Below are positions 49,036 through 60,400 of a stretch of DNA of 64,000 nt, piece by piece. Positions within the stretch are counted from its first letter, which is position 1, and each line of letters begins with the position of its first letter. This DNA comes from Chrysemys picta bellii (lineage: Eukaryota; Chordata; Testudines; Emydidae). The notes under the pieces are model-generated. The model saw only the letters and a list, made by a program, of their open reading frames with translations. It searched no databases and was not told where the DNA came from. The stretch spans positions 4,101,001-4,165,000 of the forward strand of contig NC_088809.1 of assembly GCF_011386835.1 (NCBI RefSeq). The letters run 5' to 3'. A program made the translations under genes and the position numbers.

Positions 49036-50399
49036 GTTTTTGCAGACACGCTATTCCCTTGCAAGCTGATGTGTTTTTTCATCCTGAGGTGAAGATTGCT
49101 AACTTTAACGAGCAAAGCACACTGCCAGTGACTATACTTCTCTTAGCTAGCTTGGGATACTACTGCTTCAGCAAAATACCACCTGTTCAGCTTGAGTTTG
49201 GTCTTTGAGACTTTGGAAACTGACACCGGGGGGCGAAGAGGAAAGTATAATTTTGATCTTGGGCCAAGGTCATCAAGTGCCAAGAGATTGGTCTCAGCCT
49301 TACATCAGAGAAGGCTGGAAAGCAGCAGGGAGCATTTCAGGACTGCATTAGGCCTCATTACATTTCAGTGAGGTTGAGCAGGCTGCATGGAACGTAGAGA
49401 CTCAGTGAGGTGAGTTTCAGGTTTCTCTGTGAAAGTTTCACCCACTTTGGGCGTGGAACTCAAAAGGGCTGTGAAATGAGCCCAGCGCTGCGTCAATTAC
49501 TCAGGACAGCGCCGTGGGAAGGGAAGCTGGGCCCCTGCAAGATTGATAATGACAACCTCCTGATAGCGTTTGTGGCTGTGGCCAAGAAGGAACTCTTCCC
49601 ACCCAAGGGGGATTCTGCGTTTCCTTTTGCTGCAATCACACCCAGCTCGTAAATCACAGTCTGCCGAACAATGCCTGAGAGCAGAGAAAGCCGAGAGTTG
49701 CACGGCCTGTTTCTGTAACACAATGATGGTTCTCAGTCTTCACTCTGGGAATTCGTACCATCAGTTTGTCAGCAGCCTCTTCATGAGACCTGTGGTTCCC
49801 CCTCCCCCAATAAAACACTTTCCCATCAGGCTCAGAAAGGGGCTGCGGCCCCGGGGGGAAAGGATCTCATCCCACTCCCCCATGCTTGCAGCACTGGGAC
49901 TCAATCCTGCAAGGTGCTGAGCACCTGCCATTGGCATTAGCTTCAGTGGGAGTTGAGGGCATTTAGTGCCTAGTGAGACTGGTCCTTAGCTAGTGACCAG
50001 CACTTTCACTACCTCCAGAGCCAGAGTCTTGGACAGTGAAATCAGTCTCCATACAAGTGATGCCTCCAGGATGAACTTTCTGCTCCCTCTGCTCTGAGGA
50101 CCTAGAAGCAAAAGTGACTATAAACCAACACCATGCAGACTATGCCGAACAGCCTCGTTCCACTGCCTGAGCAGAGCCAACAGCATTAATGATGCAAGTC
50201 AGATTGGTCTTAACAGATTCCTTCAGTGTGTGGCAGTAATGCAGGAAAAGAAGAATTGGGGGAGGGGAGATGTTCTTTTAACCATTGTAGCTATTGATTA
50301 CCAAAGCTAGGCAGCTGGGGCCTGGAACCACTGCTTATAACATCCAGTCCTCTCTCAGTTGCTGGGTGCTCCCCTGTCTGCTTGCTGAATCCACCACTT

Positions 50400-50505
50400 C
50401 TCTCCTAGACTGTAAGCTCTCTGGAGCAGGGGCTATCTTTTCCTTCTGTGTGGACAGTGGGGGGCCTTCGGTGCTCTGGTGATACAAATCACCACTAATG
50501 CTGCT
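50400..50505 (+). mobile_element. SINE/LINE 3' tail fragment
   Basis: CTAGACTGTAAGCTCTCTGG, GCAGGGGCTATCTTTTCC and a TGATACAAAT end match the same tail as at 33065-33250. Confidence 0.5.
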
Positions 50506-51829
50506 ACGCAGGGTTGAAGTCTGCACAACAAGTAACTGTTGGAAGGAACTGTGCACAGCTGGAATTTAACGTGCAAGCCCATTGGGAGGGTATTTTGAAT
50601 AGCCTGCTGGTCAGCTATGGAATAATAAAATGTGAAATGATTGCCTGTGAAATGTATTTGTAATCTATGAAATAGTGAAGAGCTCTGGCTTCTCACGCCT
50701 GTGAACTGCCGCTTCGATCCCGGGAGCTACCTAGATGTGCCATGTTGGGGTGGGGCATTGTGGGAGAGCTTTATGCTGGCCCTACATGAAGGAAGCAATG
50801 CTCTGTAACAGCTGGGAAGCAGGTGGTGGCCTCAGACTGACTGTCGCCCTTTGCCTGTTCACTCTGCCCCAGTGGAGCTGGGAGAGTGGCAGCGGGGAGA
50901 CAATGGCCTGATGTGGAGAAAAAAGAGTTAGGAAGAAAAGTCAGGGGATGGCTCTAAATAAATAGTTTCCCCTTTAATAGCCTTGTCATGTACTTTCGTG
51001 CCCCACCTGTGCTGCTGCCATGTTTGGCACAGTGCTGTTGTCCCTGGTTCTCTTTAATTCTGGCCTCTGCTGGAAGGTCTCCTCTGCTACTCAGTGTCCT
51101 TGTTAGCGAAGCTTTAGCCTGTGCATTGCTGTTCCCTGTGCTGCGTTCCCGCTCCCCAGAGGCAAGGGCCCATGATAGAGGCCCACAGCTAAGAAAACGT
51201 CGGCCATGGCATTCACCAATACAAATTGTGCACTGAGGCTTTATGAGCTGAAGTCCTTTCAGGACTGCGCTGCCTCGCTGCAGGGGGTGGGAAGTGCGTT
51301 CTCGCGGCTCAGTGGGGCTCCATAGTAAAAATCCTTATTAAGCTAATACAGTTCCTGCGATGCAGCTGTTTCTCAGACATCAGGCCTTTCGTCACATTGT
51401 AAACGTCAGCAGCGTACGTTACTGAGGCCCAGGCTGAAGTTGCGAGAACGCAAGAGCATCTAAACCCAGTCGCGTGGGGGTTAGTTTGGGACGCAGCCAT
51501 AGTCTGTTACGACAACTGAACAGATTATCTTCAAACAGCTTAAGGACTGTGACTTTCTGAGGCCTTGCAATGCCACTTATCCCAGAGCCTAGTTTGATAG
51601 CAGTTAATGGCCACTGAATTGTAAGGATTTATAATGGAAATAATTGCACCCACCTTCCTCCATAGACGTTGTGTAGGGCTGCTGTGCACAGCACGGCCAT
51701 AGCCCATTGAAGTCAATGGAAAGACGCCCATGGATTTCTTTGGGCTGTGGATTAGGCCCTGAGCTGCCATAATCTACCCCAGAGGTGGTTGCATTTGAGT
51801 GGCAGCCCAACGGTTCCTGTACATAACAT

Positions 51830-52115
51830 ATGTAGCACCGTTCACCCAAGGATCTGAAAGCACTTTACAATCTTTAAAGAAGCCTGGCAGGAAAGATACC
51901 TGTGTGGGATTTTTATCTGTCTTGCCGAGCAGTGACCAGATCCACCAAAGCCATAATAACGTGTCCCTAAGTTCACGCGGCGAATCTTTGGCAGAGTGAG
52001 GACAGAACCCAGGAGTCCTGCCTCCTAGCTTTCCTGCTTTGAGTGCTAGACTACACTCCCCTCGCCAGGTCAGAAATAAAACCCAGGAGTCCTGAGCCTG
52101 CACTCCCTCACTTTG
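51830..52115 (-). mobile_element. MIR-like SINE(s)
   Basis: AAAGCACTTTACAATCTT, GAGGACAGAACCCAGGAGTC and TTTGAGTGCTAGACTACACT, then a second CCCAGGAGTCCTGAGC, are the reverse of the turtle MIR head and tail. The double B-box region suggests two overlapping copies. It ends about 160 bp before exon 6. Confidence 0.6.
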
Positions 52116-52275
52116 GGAGCAAAAGGTGCTGTAGAAACATGAGATATTATTTGTTTCACCACCAGAATGACAGACGTGAACACAAACTCGTCTCATCAGC
52201 TCCCCAGCCTCCTTCCTCCTCCCCATGCGGTTATTGTTGTGCCTGAGCCATCCCTTTGTTCTTCCTCTGCCGCAG

Positions 52276-52455
52276 GCATCCCCACGCTCATCGTCCTGGA
52301 CACCAAGGGAGACGTGATCACGCGGCAGGGGCGGGTGGAAGTGCTGAATGACACTGAATGCCGAGAGTTCCCCTGGCATCCCAAGCCTGTGCTGGAGCTG
52401 ACAGACTCCAATGCCGTCCAGCTGAATGAGGGCCCGTGCCTCGTTCTCTTTGTAG
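52276..52455 (+). CDS. NXN: Nucleoredoxin exon 6 (internal)
   Basis: This 180-nt exon completes a split glycine and reads IPTLIVLDTKGDVITRQGRV, through EVLNDTECREFPWHPKPVLE, to GPCLVLFV, about residues 274-334. IPTLIVLD carries the cis-proline loop that packs against the active-site cysteines. REFPWHPKP closes the central thioredoxin domain, and NEGPCLVLFV starts the C-terminal PDI-like thioredoxin fold, which lacks a redox motif. The acceptor is CTGCCGCAG and the donor is GTATGG, phase 1 in and phase 1 out. The reading frame stays open upstream and for about 640 nt past the donor. That gives a 309-codon ORF (52167-53096) whose downstream part runs into a CA microsatellite and is not coding. 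Confidence 0.96.
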
Positions 52456-52610
52456 GTATGGAGTGCTGTGGATTTCTTTTTTTTAATCCCTTCCCTTATT
52501 CTTTGGGTTTCATCAGGTGGGGTGGGGTGTCTCTTTGGAGGAGATATCAGTGGGATGCTGTTCGGTGTGACGTTCTCCTTGGCATTGGAGCCAGCAAGGT
52601 ACTAGATCTT

Positions 52611-52623
52611 ACTCACACACACA

Positions 52624-52654
<31 letters not shown>
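52611..52654 (+). repeat. (CA)n microsatellite
   Basis: A run of about 44 bases of CA, interrupted once by ATTC, begins 155 bp after exon 6. Confidence 0.9.
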
Positions 52655-52655
<1 letters not shown>

Positions 52656-53394
52656 GTGTCTGGGCCAACACACATACCAGTGTCTGGGCAGCCATCCTGC
52701 TCGGTGTCTGCACAAGCCAGCCATTATGGGTACCTATCACATGGTTCCCAGCACAGCTTCCAGAAGCCGGGCTTTATAGAAGTAGCACTGTGCCTTTGGA
52801 GAGGTGCTGTACGATTCAAGTGTTCCCGTGAGAGCCGTGGAAATCAGTGTTTGCAGCACTGGAAATCCATCACAGTGGTCCGTGTGCTTCTTGCACCTTT
52901 ATGGAGCAGAAACCTCGGGAGCATCAAGTTTCCGAAGCTGCGGCAGACTCCGGGGACACTGTGCAGAGGGTCGCTGGAAGGGTGGCAGGAGCGTTATGGG
53001 ACTATGTGGAGAAGCCCAGTTTCAAGGCTGCAGCCTCAGTGTCAGCACGTTGTCTATGCTAGCTCTGCCGTGGTGCATGGGCAGCCTTTGCTCTGAGCAA
53101 GGGCAACAGTGTGGTGCTGACCATACTTGTGAACCATCCCAGTCTCTTGTGCACGTGAACCCAAGGTGTGTTCCAAGCAGGGCTGGGGCTAGCAGTGCTA
53201 AAACCCTCTAGACTGGACCAGGCATAGAGAGTGGTGGACGTGCAGACCAAGGATTATCTTGCCCTCCCCAAAACCCCGTGTTCACCCCAATCCATGAAAA
53301 TGGGGCTCCTTCAGAAAGGACACTCCCCCTCACCCCCAAAAGAAACCCCCATGTGAGATTCAGCATGACAGGTGTAGTGCTAGGAGCCGTTAAA

Positions 53395-53492
53395 CAGGGG
53401 TTCTCAAACTGGGGGTTGGGACCTCTCAGGGGGTCACGAGGTTATTACATGGGGGGGGTCATGAGCTGTCAGGCTGCACCCCAAACCCTGCT
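53395..53492. mobile_element. hAT 5' end fragment
   Basis: It begins CAGGGGTTCTCAAACTGGGG followed by GTTGGGACCTCTCAGGGGG, the typical hAT terminal sequence. The other end is missing. Confidence 0.6.
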
Positions 53493-53519
53493 TGGAGTTC
53501 TCTCCTCCTCTGGGGTAGA

Positions 53520-54405
53520 AATAAGAATGGCCTCACTGGGTCAGACCAATGGTCCATCTAGCCCAGTATCCCATCACTGACAGCAGCCTGTACCAGAGCT
53601 TCAGGGCGAATGTAAGGAACAGGACATTTTTGGAGAGATCCACTCTGTCTTCCCCTTCCAGCTACTGGCACTCAGGTTTAGGGTCGCCCCAAGCAGGGGG
53701 TTGCATCCCTGACCATTTTGGCTAATCGCCAGTGTTGGACCTATCCTGCCTGAACTTATTGAGTAATTTGTGAACGCAGTTATACTTATGGCCATCACAA
53801 CATCCCATGGCAATGAGTTCCACAAATAATAATATATGGAGATATTCCATCTCCTAGAGCTGGAAGGGACCCCGAAAGGTCATTGAGTCCAGCCCCCTGC
53901 CTTCACTAGCAGGACCAAGGACTGATTTTGTCCCAGATCTCTCAATGGCCCCCTCAAGGATTGAACTCACAACCCTGGGTTTAGCAGGCCAATGCTCGAA
54001 CCACTGAGCTATCCCTCCCCACAAGTTAACTGTGCCCTGTGTGAAAAAGTATTTCCTCTTGTTTGTATTAAACCTGCTGCCTATTAATTTAATCAGGTGA
54101 CCCGTGGTTTTTGTATTGTGGAAAAGGGTAAATAACACTTCTATTCACTTTTTTCCCAGGCCATTCATGGTTTTATAGACCTCTGTCATGTCCCCCCTTT
54201 TCTCATCTGAACAGCCATCATCTTTTTAGTCTTTCCTTGTGCGGAAGCCATTCCATACCCTTGATCATCTTTGTTGCCCTTTTCTGAAACTTGTCCAGTT
54301 CCACTACATCTTTTTGGAGATGTGGCGACCAGAACTGCCCACAGTATTCAAGGTGTGGGTGTGTCATGGATCTGTATAGTGGCATTATGATATTTTCTGT
54401 CCCGT
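53520..54405 (-). mobile_element. CR1 LINE 3' part, split by a SINE
   Basis: The plus strand reads the CR1 reverse complement: GGGTCAGACCAATGGTCCAT, TGAGTTCCACA, then AGTTAACTGTGCCCTGTGTG, CCAGAACTGCCCACAGTATT. The middle is interrupted by the SINE at 53828-54020. Confidence 0.85.
53828..54020 (-). mobile_element. Cryptodire-type tRNA-derived SINE
   Basis: On the minus strand it begins GGGGAGGGATAGCTCAGTGG with an A box, then GGTTGTGAGTTCAATCCTTG with a B box, a middle ending AGGGACC/CCAGCTCTAGGAG and an AT-rich end. This is the tortoise pol III SINE as I know it. Flanks ACAAAT (53822-53827) and ACAAGT (54021-54026) are a short target duplication. It sits inside a CR1 copy, so it is the younger insertion. 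Confidence 0.85.
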
Positions 54406-55014
54406 CCCTAAATGAAGTGTAGTGTTGTAGTTATGCTGTGGGATGGCTGTATCCAGGGGCAGGGAGGGATTAGGGGGAGCTCCATGCCCTTTGTCATGGA
54501 TAGCACGCTTTTCCATAGCATTAATAATATGGCTTTTGTACCTTCACTTTTTTCCTTTTCAGCCTTGCTTTTGACCCTGATTATTTATTCAGTGGCGCCC
54601 AGCATGGACGTGAGCGCAGAGTGAAAAGCCCTCTGACCCCCGCTCTTTTTCCTGCCTCCTTGCTGGGAGGAAGAGCTTGATGGGCTCTGCGTGAGTGAGG
54701 CTGTCACTGCACAGACACACGCCTCGGAAGTTAGTTTTATCTTGCTCTAAGTAAAGTTTTTCTAGCATCTGTCGGCAAACAGTATGCTGGGAGGAGACTC
54801 CCTGACGGAGATTGGGGGCTCCCCGTGAAGTGCTAGGAGATGCTCAGCCAACGTGGCAGGTGGCTCTTTGTGGCACTGCACATAATCACTGTCGAACACC
54901 CTGATTATCCTAACAGGATGCCAGGGTGCTCGGTGGACATTGGGGCTGGTTAGCAGGCTTCAGAGCAGACAGGGATCCTAAATCCAACCCACTGAATTTT
55001 CTAATTTAACTGAA

Positions 55015-55092
55015 GAAGTGGTTTTTTACCCACGAAAGCTTACGCCCAAATAAATCTGTTAGTCTTTAAAGTGCCACCGGACTCTTTGTTGT
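55015..55092 (+). mobile_element. Penelope-like fragment with 18-bp target duplication
   Basis: A 78-bp internal piece of the family (GAAGTGG, ACCCACGAAAGCTTACGC, GTGCCACCGGACTC), truncated at both ends. An exact 18-bp duplication TTTTCTAATTTAACTGAA flanks it (54997-55014 and 55093-55110). No poly(A) end is present. Confidence 0.8.
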
Positions 55093-55139
55093 TTTTCTAA
55101 TTTAACTGAATCTTTTTAGTCTCCAGGTATTGCCTGGAC

Positions 55140-55297
55140 CAGTGGATCTCAACCTATTTACCATTGTGGGCCGCATATGCAGCTCTCTCTCGTGTTCTGT
55201 GGGCCATAGCCACACAATATATATACACTCCCTGTATGGATGGCACATGGACCACAGCTGTGTGCTGACTGGGTGGGCTGCAGGTTGAGAACTACTG
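55140..55297. mobile_element. hAT-type MITE
   Basis: It begins CAGTGGATCTCAACCT and ends AGGTTGAGAACTACTG, with 8-bp flanks GCCTGGAC (55132-55139) and GCCTAGAC (55298-55305), one mismatch. Confidence 0.8.
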
Positions 55298-55489
55298 GCC
55301 TAGACCGAGGTTGCCGCGCACAATGCAATTGTCGCTCTAGCAGGTCCAGGGAAGAGGTGGCATTTACAGAGACATCCCATGTCCTTTCACATACCCAGCA
55401 TTTTAGGAGCAGTTTCTGCTCTGTTTAATGAATACTGTGCTAGCACTCTCCATCCAAGCCTCTCCAGACACACTCTGAACACTCATTAA

Positions 55490-55670
55490 GTGTCACAGCC
55501 ATCCTGCAAAGCAGGAAATTAACTCCACATTTTACAGACAGATAAACAAAGCACAGAACGGCGAAGAGATTTGACCAAGGATACATAGCAAGTCAGTGGC
55601 ATCGTTAGGAAAAGAATGCAGGAGTCATTGTTCCCTCAGCGCCTGGCTCCAGTCACTAGACGCCCTCTTT
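55490..55670 (-). mobile_element. MIR-like SINE
   Basis: CATTTTACAGACAGATAAAC, ATTTGACCAAGGATACATAG and TGGCTCCAGTCACTAGACG are the reverse of the MIR order. Confidence 0.6.
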
Positions 55671-56910
55671 TTGAAAGTCCCCAAGTCAGTTAGATTTACC
55701 AGTGTTTTGAAACGGAGAATCCCTCCTTTGGGGGCATCTGGATAGCAACGACTGTGCTTTGTTTTATGGTCCTAGAGCTCAATACTTCAACTCTGGAGGA
55801 GAGCGATACCCCGTAAATAATAGAAGCCTCTGAGCGGCTTCAGGCTCTGGAGAAAGGGCTGGGATCTCTAGGCCTTTGGGGGAGGGGTTCTAGGCTGCAG
55901 CATTTGGCTCAACGGAGCATCAATTATGAATATGACAAGTTTATGGGGTAGGTCGGCCACAGCACAGAGAGCTGAGTTGGAGTTTAGCCAGTAGAGTTTG
56001 TGTGTAGAAAATCAATCACAGTCCACCCCCATCGCTCTCTCACACACAGAGACACTGCAGATGATAGCTCTGGAAGCTGTTTAAACAAGTGAGGGAACCG
56101 GGGGGAGCAGAGAAGCTGTGTCTGGTGGGCCATGTCTCTGTCCAAGGGCAGGCAGAGCTCCCTGCTGTGGTGGGATGGGTATTCTCTCAGCGTCACCTCC
56201 AGCAGCTGGAGGGTCGGTCTCGTGCTGGCAGCGGGGCAGTCTGCGCCGCTGAGAACTCGGTGGTGGCACAGTTACCAAGAGGCATGTCCGGGGGAGTTCA
56301 CGGCGGGGCTGTTTTTTCCTTTGTTTTGATGCTGAAAGCTGCCCCGCATTGAGCTCTTTTCATCTAGCTGCTGCTCAAGGACAGGTTGTGTCTCTTCCTT
56401 CCAACCAAGCATTGGTACTTCATTCGTGGCTGGCGTTGGCTTGATGTTCTCATCCCTTTCCACTGCACCTCTGCCAAGTCCCAGCTCGTTCCATAGGGCT
56501 GCTGCTGTAGAGACTCACAAGTGGGCAAGCGCCTGAGCAGTCATCCCAAGGTGGACAGACGGGCGGAGAGGGGACAGGCAGTGTCAGATCAGCGTGCTCT
56601 CTGGTCTCCAAATGGCTGACTAGCTTCTCGGTGTGTGTTTGGCCCTGCGCTTCAGGGGAGCAAATGCTGCAATGTTTTGGGAGCAGGAGCTGCTCCTCCG
56701 GTAGGATTTATTTCCCAGGCTCATGAAAGTACGTTTCAGCTGCTCCCTAATTGCTACAAGGCCACACTGGCTTTGAAGTTGCTGCCACGTGTTCTGGCTC
56801 CTCTTTTCTCCATGGAATAAAGCCTCCCGTAACACAGGGTCTTTGGATCCGCTTGATTGTAACCTCCCTCTTGTGTTGCCTTTTTCTCTCCCGCTGCCCG
56901 TGCCCTGCAG

Positions 56911-57035
56911 ATTCGGAGGATGACGGGGAGTCGGAGGCAGCTAAACAACTGATTCAGCCGATAGCAGAAAAAATCATTGCCAAGTACAAAGCCAAAGACG
57001 AGGAGGCGCCGCTGCTGTTCTTTGTGGCAGGAGAG
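56911..57035 (+). CDS. NXN: Nucleoredoxin exon 7 (internal)
   Basis: The exon completes the split aspartate and reads DSEDDGESEAAKQLIQPIAE through KIIAKYKAKDEEAPLLFFVA to GE, about residues 334-375 in the C-terminal PDI-like domain. The acidic SEDDGESEA segment is followed by the long helix QLIQPIAEKIIAKYKAK and the strand APLLFFVAGE. The acceptor is GTGCCCTGCAG and the donor is GTAAGA, phase 1 in and phase 0 out. In the family one terminal exon of about 60 codons follows, beginning near DDMTDSL. I could not find it between 57036 and 64000, so the last intron exceeds 6.9 kb and the window ends inside it. Confidence 0.96.
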
Positions 57036-57289
57036 GTAAGAGGGAGAGGAACTTCCTTGGCTTTATTTTTTCTGCTTTTTACATTAAGGGCCCGATTCTG
57101 CGGCTCTTAGACCTGTAATTCCCATTGAGGCCGGGAGTTCTGTGTGGGGCAGGGCTGCAGGACCAGGATTTTTATCAACTACACAAGCATCTGCTTCTCT
57201 TTGGAAAGTAATTTGGGGGACTTCCTGCACGTCTTGCGAAGAGTGAGCTGACCTCCCACCCACCCTGGAGCACCTGCCCCCGAGGATCT

Positions 57290-57432
57290 CCTGGCATTTT
57301 ACAGTCACGAATAAATACACGAATGTAGTACTTGTCCCCAGTATACAGGGGAGTAAACGGGCACAGAGCGAGCCTGGTACAGAACCCAGGAATCCTGGGT
57401 CCCAGCAGCCCGGCTCTAACCACTAGACACTG
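57290..57432 (-). mobile_element. MIR-like SINE fragment
   Basis: CCCAGTATACAGGGGAGTAA, then AGAACCCAGGAATCCTGGG and CTCTAACCACTAGACAC, the reverse of the tRNA-like head and core. Confidence 0.6.
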
Positions 57433-60400
57433 GTTTTTAACAAACCAATCAAAATAGCATTTTGGGAACACAAACTCCCCAGCTTCAGGCCTCTATTTGA
57501 TAAAACTCAAACTAACCCCAGAAGTTTCCAAGCAGCCAAAGAGAGCGTGACACTCCTAGCATTCTTTAAATGTTTTGCCCTTAAGACGAATGGGGAAGTG
57601 GGGTTGGCAGGATTGCCGCACTGCAGGGGTTGTTGGCTTTGAAACTCCTCTTGTGCCAGTTTTCTCTTTGACTTTCCTATCAAATGAGGCCTGTGGTAAC
57701 ATAACATGGCTTGGGGCTGACTTCATGAACAGGTTGCTTGTATTCAGATGACAGCCTGGGGGCCAGGGCAGAGTTTTGAGGATAGAACCAAAGGGTTTTC
57801 TAGATTCTCAGATGTTGTTTAACTGATCGGAGACTCTCAATGCAAGACTCTGGTGTGACTTGTCCATTCCTGACTTTCAAGCCACATGAGACTGTGGAGT
57901 AACATCCCAAGCAGAGAGAGGCCCTTCCCTGGAGACATCGATAGACAGGACAGAGCTCTAGTAAACAGGCAGTGGGGAACAGTCTTACTGTGCTTTTCAG
58001 AAGAGTGGCCTAGCTGGGACCTGACAGGAGCTCTCCATTTCTGATTCATAGGGGCCACTAATGCCTTTGCCCTCGCTGGATGAGGACTTGATGCAATCAG
58101 CGTGCACTCTCCCTCTGTCTGGGGGGTATGGAGAGGGGCGGGGGGAGTAGAGGTTGCCACCCACTGCAAGGAGTAGAGACCACTCCGCTGGTACTGAAGG
58201 TTCAGAGGCTAAGAATTCAGAGCCAGCATCTCAATGACTGGACTAAAGACGTAACATTTACAGGCTTCCCCTGATGGGGAGGGTGTGTTTGAATCCGAGA
58301 GTGATGTCACGTTGTCAATAGCCCTGCTTCACCCGCCCAGACTGCGCTGCTCTGGGGACTCAGTGCCCTGAGGGGAGATGATGCTTTAACTGGGAGAAGA
58401 AGCTGAGTGGCACTTGTTAATTGTGCTCTCTGTTTGCACCCCCCGCAGCCACTCCAAAAACGTACAGGGCGGGCTGGTCAGGCCTAGGGCAGGCGGGGGT
58501 GTGTGTGAAATGCATTGCTCAGCACATCCCTTTGGAGCATTGAGCCAAACTGGCCCACTTCTGTTGAATGCGGCCCTGTAACGAAGTGTGCTCTAGTGGC
58601 CTCTAATTGGAGGCATTCCTGCGTGAGATTTATCGAGAGCTCCCAAGTGGAGCCGACAACCCCGTGATGGATGTGTCTCTGCGGTCCAGCTTCTGTCTGT
58701 CTAGAGAAGGAGCAGTGAGCGTGTTCCTGGTGTCCTGGAGGGAAGCGCCCCTCCCTGGCTGTGCAGCGTGCTCGGAGCTGCAGGGACAGGCGGGTGTCCT
58801 GTCCAGAGGCATCCCTGCTGTTCAGAGGCTTTGCAGATGGTGCCTCTGGCTGGCTGAGTACCGCATGTCCTGGCAGCCTGCTGTGTGCTCCATCACATGC
58901 TGCGAGAGCCTCGCTGGCAGTGGGCAGGGTGAATTCTCTTGGTGTGTTGTCAGTGCATCGTGCTTCCCCCCTCGCTGGGTGCAAGAGGTCCTTCGATCAC
59001 ATCTCGGCGACTCCAGGGCTGCACCAGGTTTCCCTTTACACTCTCTCCACAGCTCTGCATGGTAGGTGACCAGCAGTCCTCTGGCTGAGGTTGCTCAAAT
59101 GTGATTCCTTCCTCAGCTGGCCAGAGAGGTTTCTGCAGGGCAATGCAAAGACCCTCCCTCTTCCTGGCCCTGCTCCACGGGCTGAGCAGGCTGCCTTGGA
59201 TGTTCTATTATGGTCCTGAAAATGAACATAGGCAATTGGGGACTCCAGGAGATTGGTGGGTCTCCAGCTTTCTGTTGGGTCCTGAGGTTGGGCCTTGGCT
59301 CTGAGCTGGATGACTCCTGGGCTCTGCGTAGTCCCTCTGCCAGGGCTGTCGCTGAAGGAGAATGAGTTGGAAGTCTCCGGGGCACCTCATGAATATTAGA
59401 AAACTGGCCAGCTGGCTTGGATCTAAAAAGAACTGACCTGAACCTTCCCCAGAGACTGACAGGAACCCAGGAAGGCTGGGGAGAACTAGGCTCCTTTCCC
59501 TGATCCCACTTCCTTGCACCTTTTGTGGGCACGGCTAGAAGTGGAAGCGCCAAAATACAGCGGCAGAGACAGGACGCCCCACAACTCCTAGGAGAGTCTG
59601 CGCACGAGACATGCAGCTGCATTTTTGGCTGCTGGACGGAACTTCCGAACTCTTGGAAGTTTGCTGGTTGCTGCTTCTAATACTAAGCCCCTCAGTATTT
59701 ATTGCACAGACAGGAAACTTGGCAGGGCAGGCAAAGAGATGAACAAATGCAAACCAGCCTTTTCTTTCAGTCCTTGCTGGCTGCTAGGTGTGTCCGACCC
59801 CATTCAGCAATACCCTGGCATGGTGCGGCGTGCAGAGGTACTCCTTTAAGGCCCTGTTTTCTTGCTACACCCCAGCAGCACCAAGGGGAGGTCGGGATCA
59901 ATACCTAAATCTTATTCCCTGGGGAGCTGGCAGCTGACCAAAGCAATTGCTGCAGTGCCACCACTTCCTCGGGCCAGTGTAGGAAAGGGGCTTTTGCGTC
60001 TGACACAGGCACCAGGGGCTGACTCCAGTGTGGGTGTGCAAGGATGCAGCTCCCGTGGGGATCACTGAGCCAGATTCAGTGACGTGACTAGCAGGGCACG
60101 TTGCAGGCCAGGTGGAAGTGATTTGGCATGCAGTGGGTGAACAAGAGGAGTGGGGAACTCGTGCGTAGCTTCTCTGCAAGCTGCATGTGGTCAGTGAAAC
60201 GGCAACAAGCATAGGGCTGAGTGTTGGGAATGCCTAGGCCTAAGTTTGGGTCAGCACAACCCCAGCAATTTCACTGGCTGGCACAAGGGGGGCTGAGCGC
60301 AGCATTTGACCTTGCTGTGGGACCTTTCACGCTCCAGGCCTGTTTCCTCGTGTGTCCAGTGGAGACAGCGTTTCCCTAGCTGGCTGGGGGCTGTGAGGAT

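Larger units (their letters stand above)
38335..52275 (+). other. NXN: NXN intron 5
   Basis: A 13.9-kb intron. It holds an L1-like LINE remnant broken by a fold-back element, Harbinger-like elements near 46 kb, a twin pair of hAT MITEs near 48.5-49 kb and several SINEs. Between about 38430 and 42090, and between 49050 and 50390, I see no element that I can name. Confidence 0.85.
52456..56910 (+). other. NXN: NXN intron 6
   Basis: A 4.5-kb intron with a CA microsatellite, a minus-strand CR1 split by a SINE, hAT pieces and a Penelope-like fragment with an 18-bp target duplication. Nothing is recognised in 55680-56910. Confidence 0.85.

Noticed and set aside
52167..53096. 309-codon ORF on the + strand, the longest in the window
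   Set aside because: Only 52276-52455 is real (NXN exon 6). The rest is read-through of both introns, including a CA microsatellite translated as repeating HT.
53956..54020. Possible tRNA gene on the - strand (A and B boxes)
   Set aside because: The boxes belong to the head of a tRNA-derived SINE with the SINE body attached and a target duplication.
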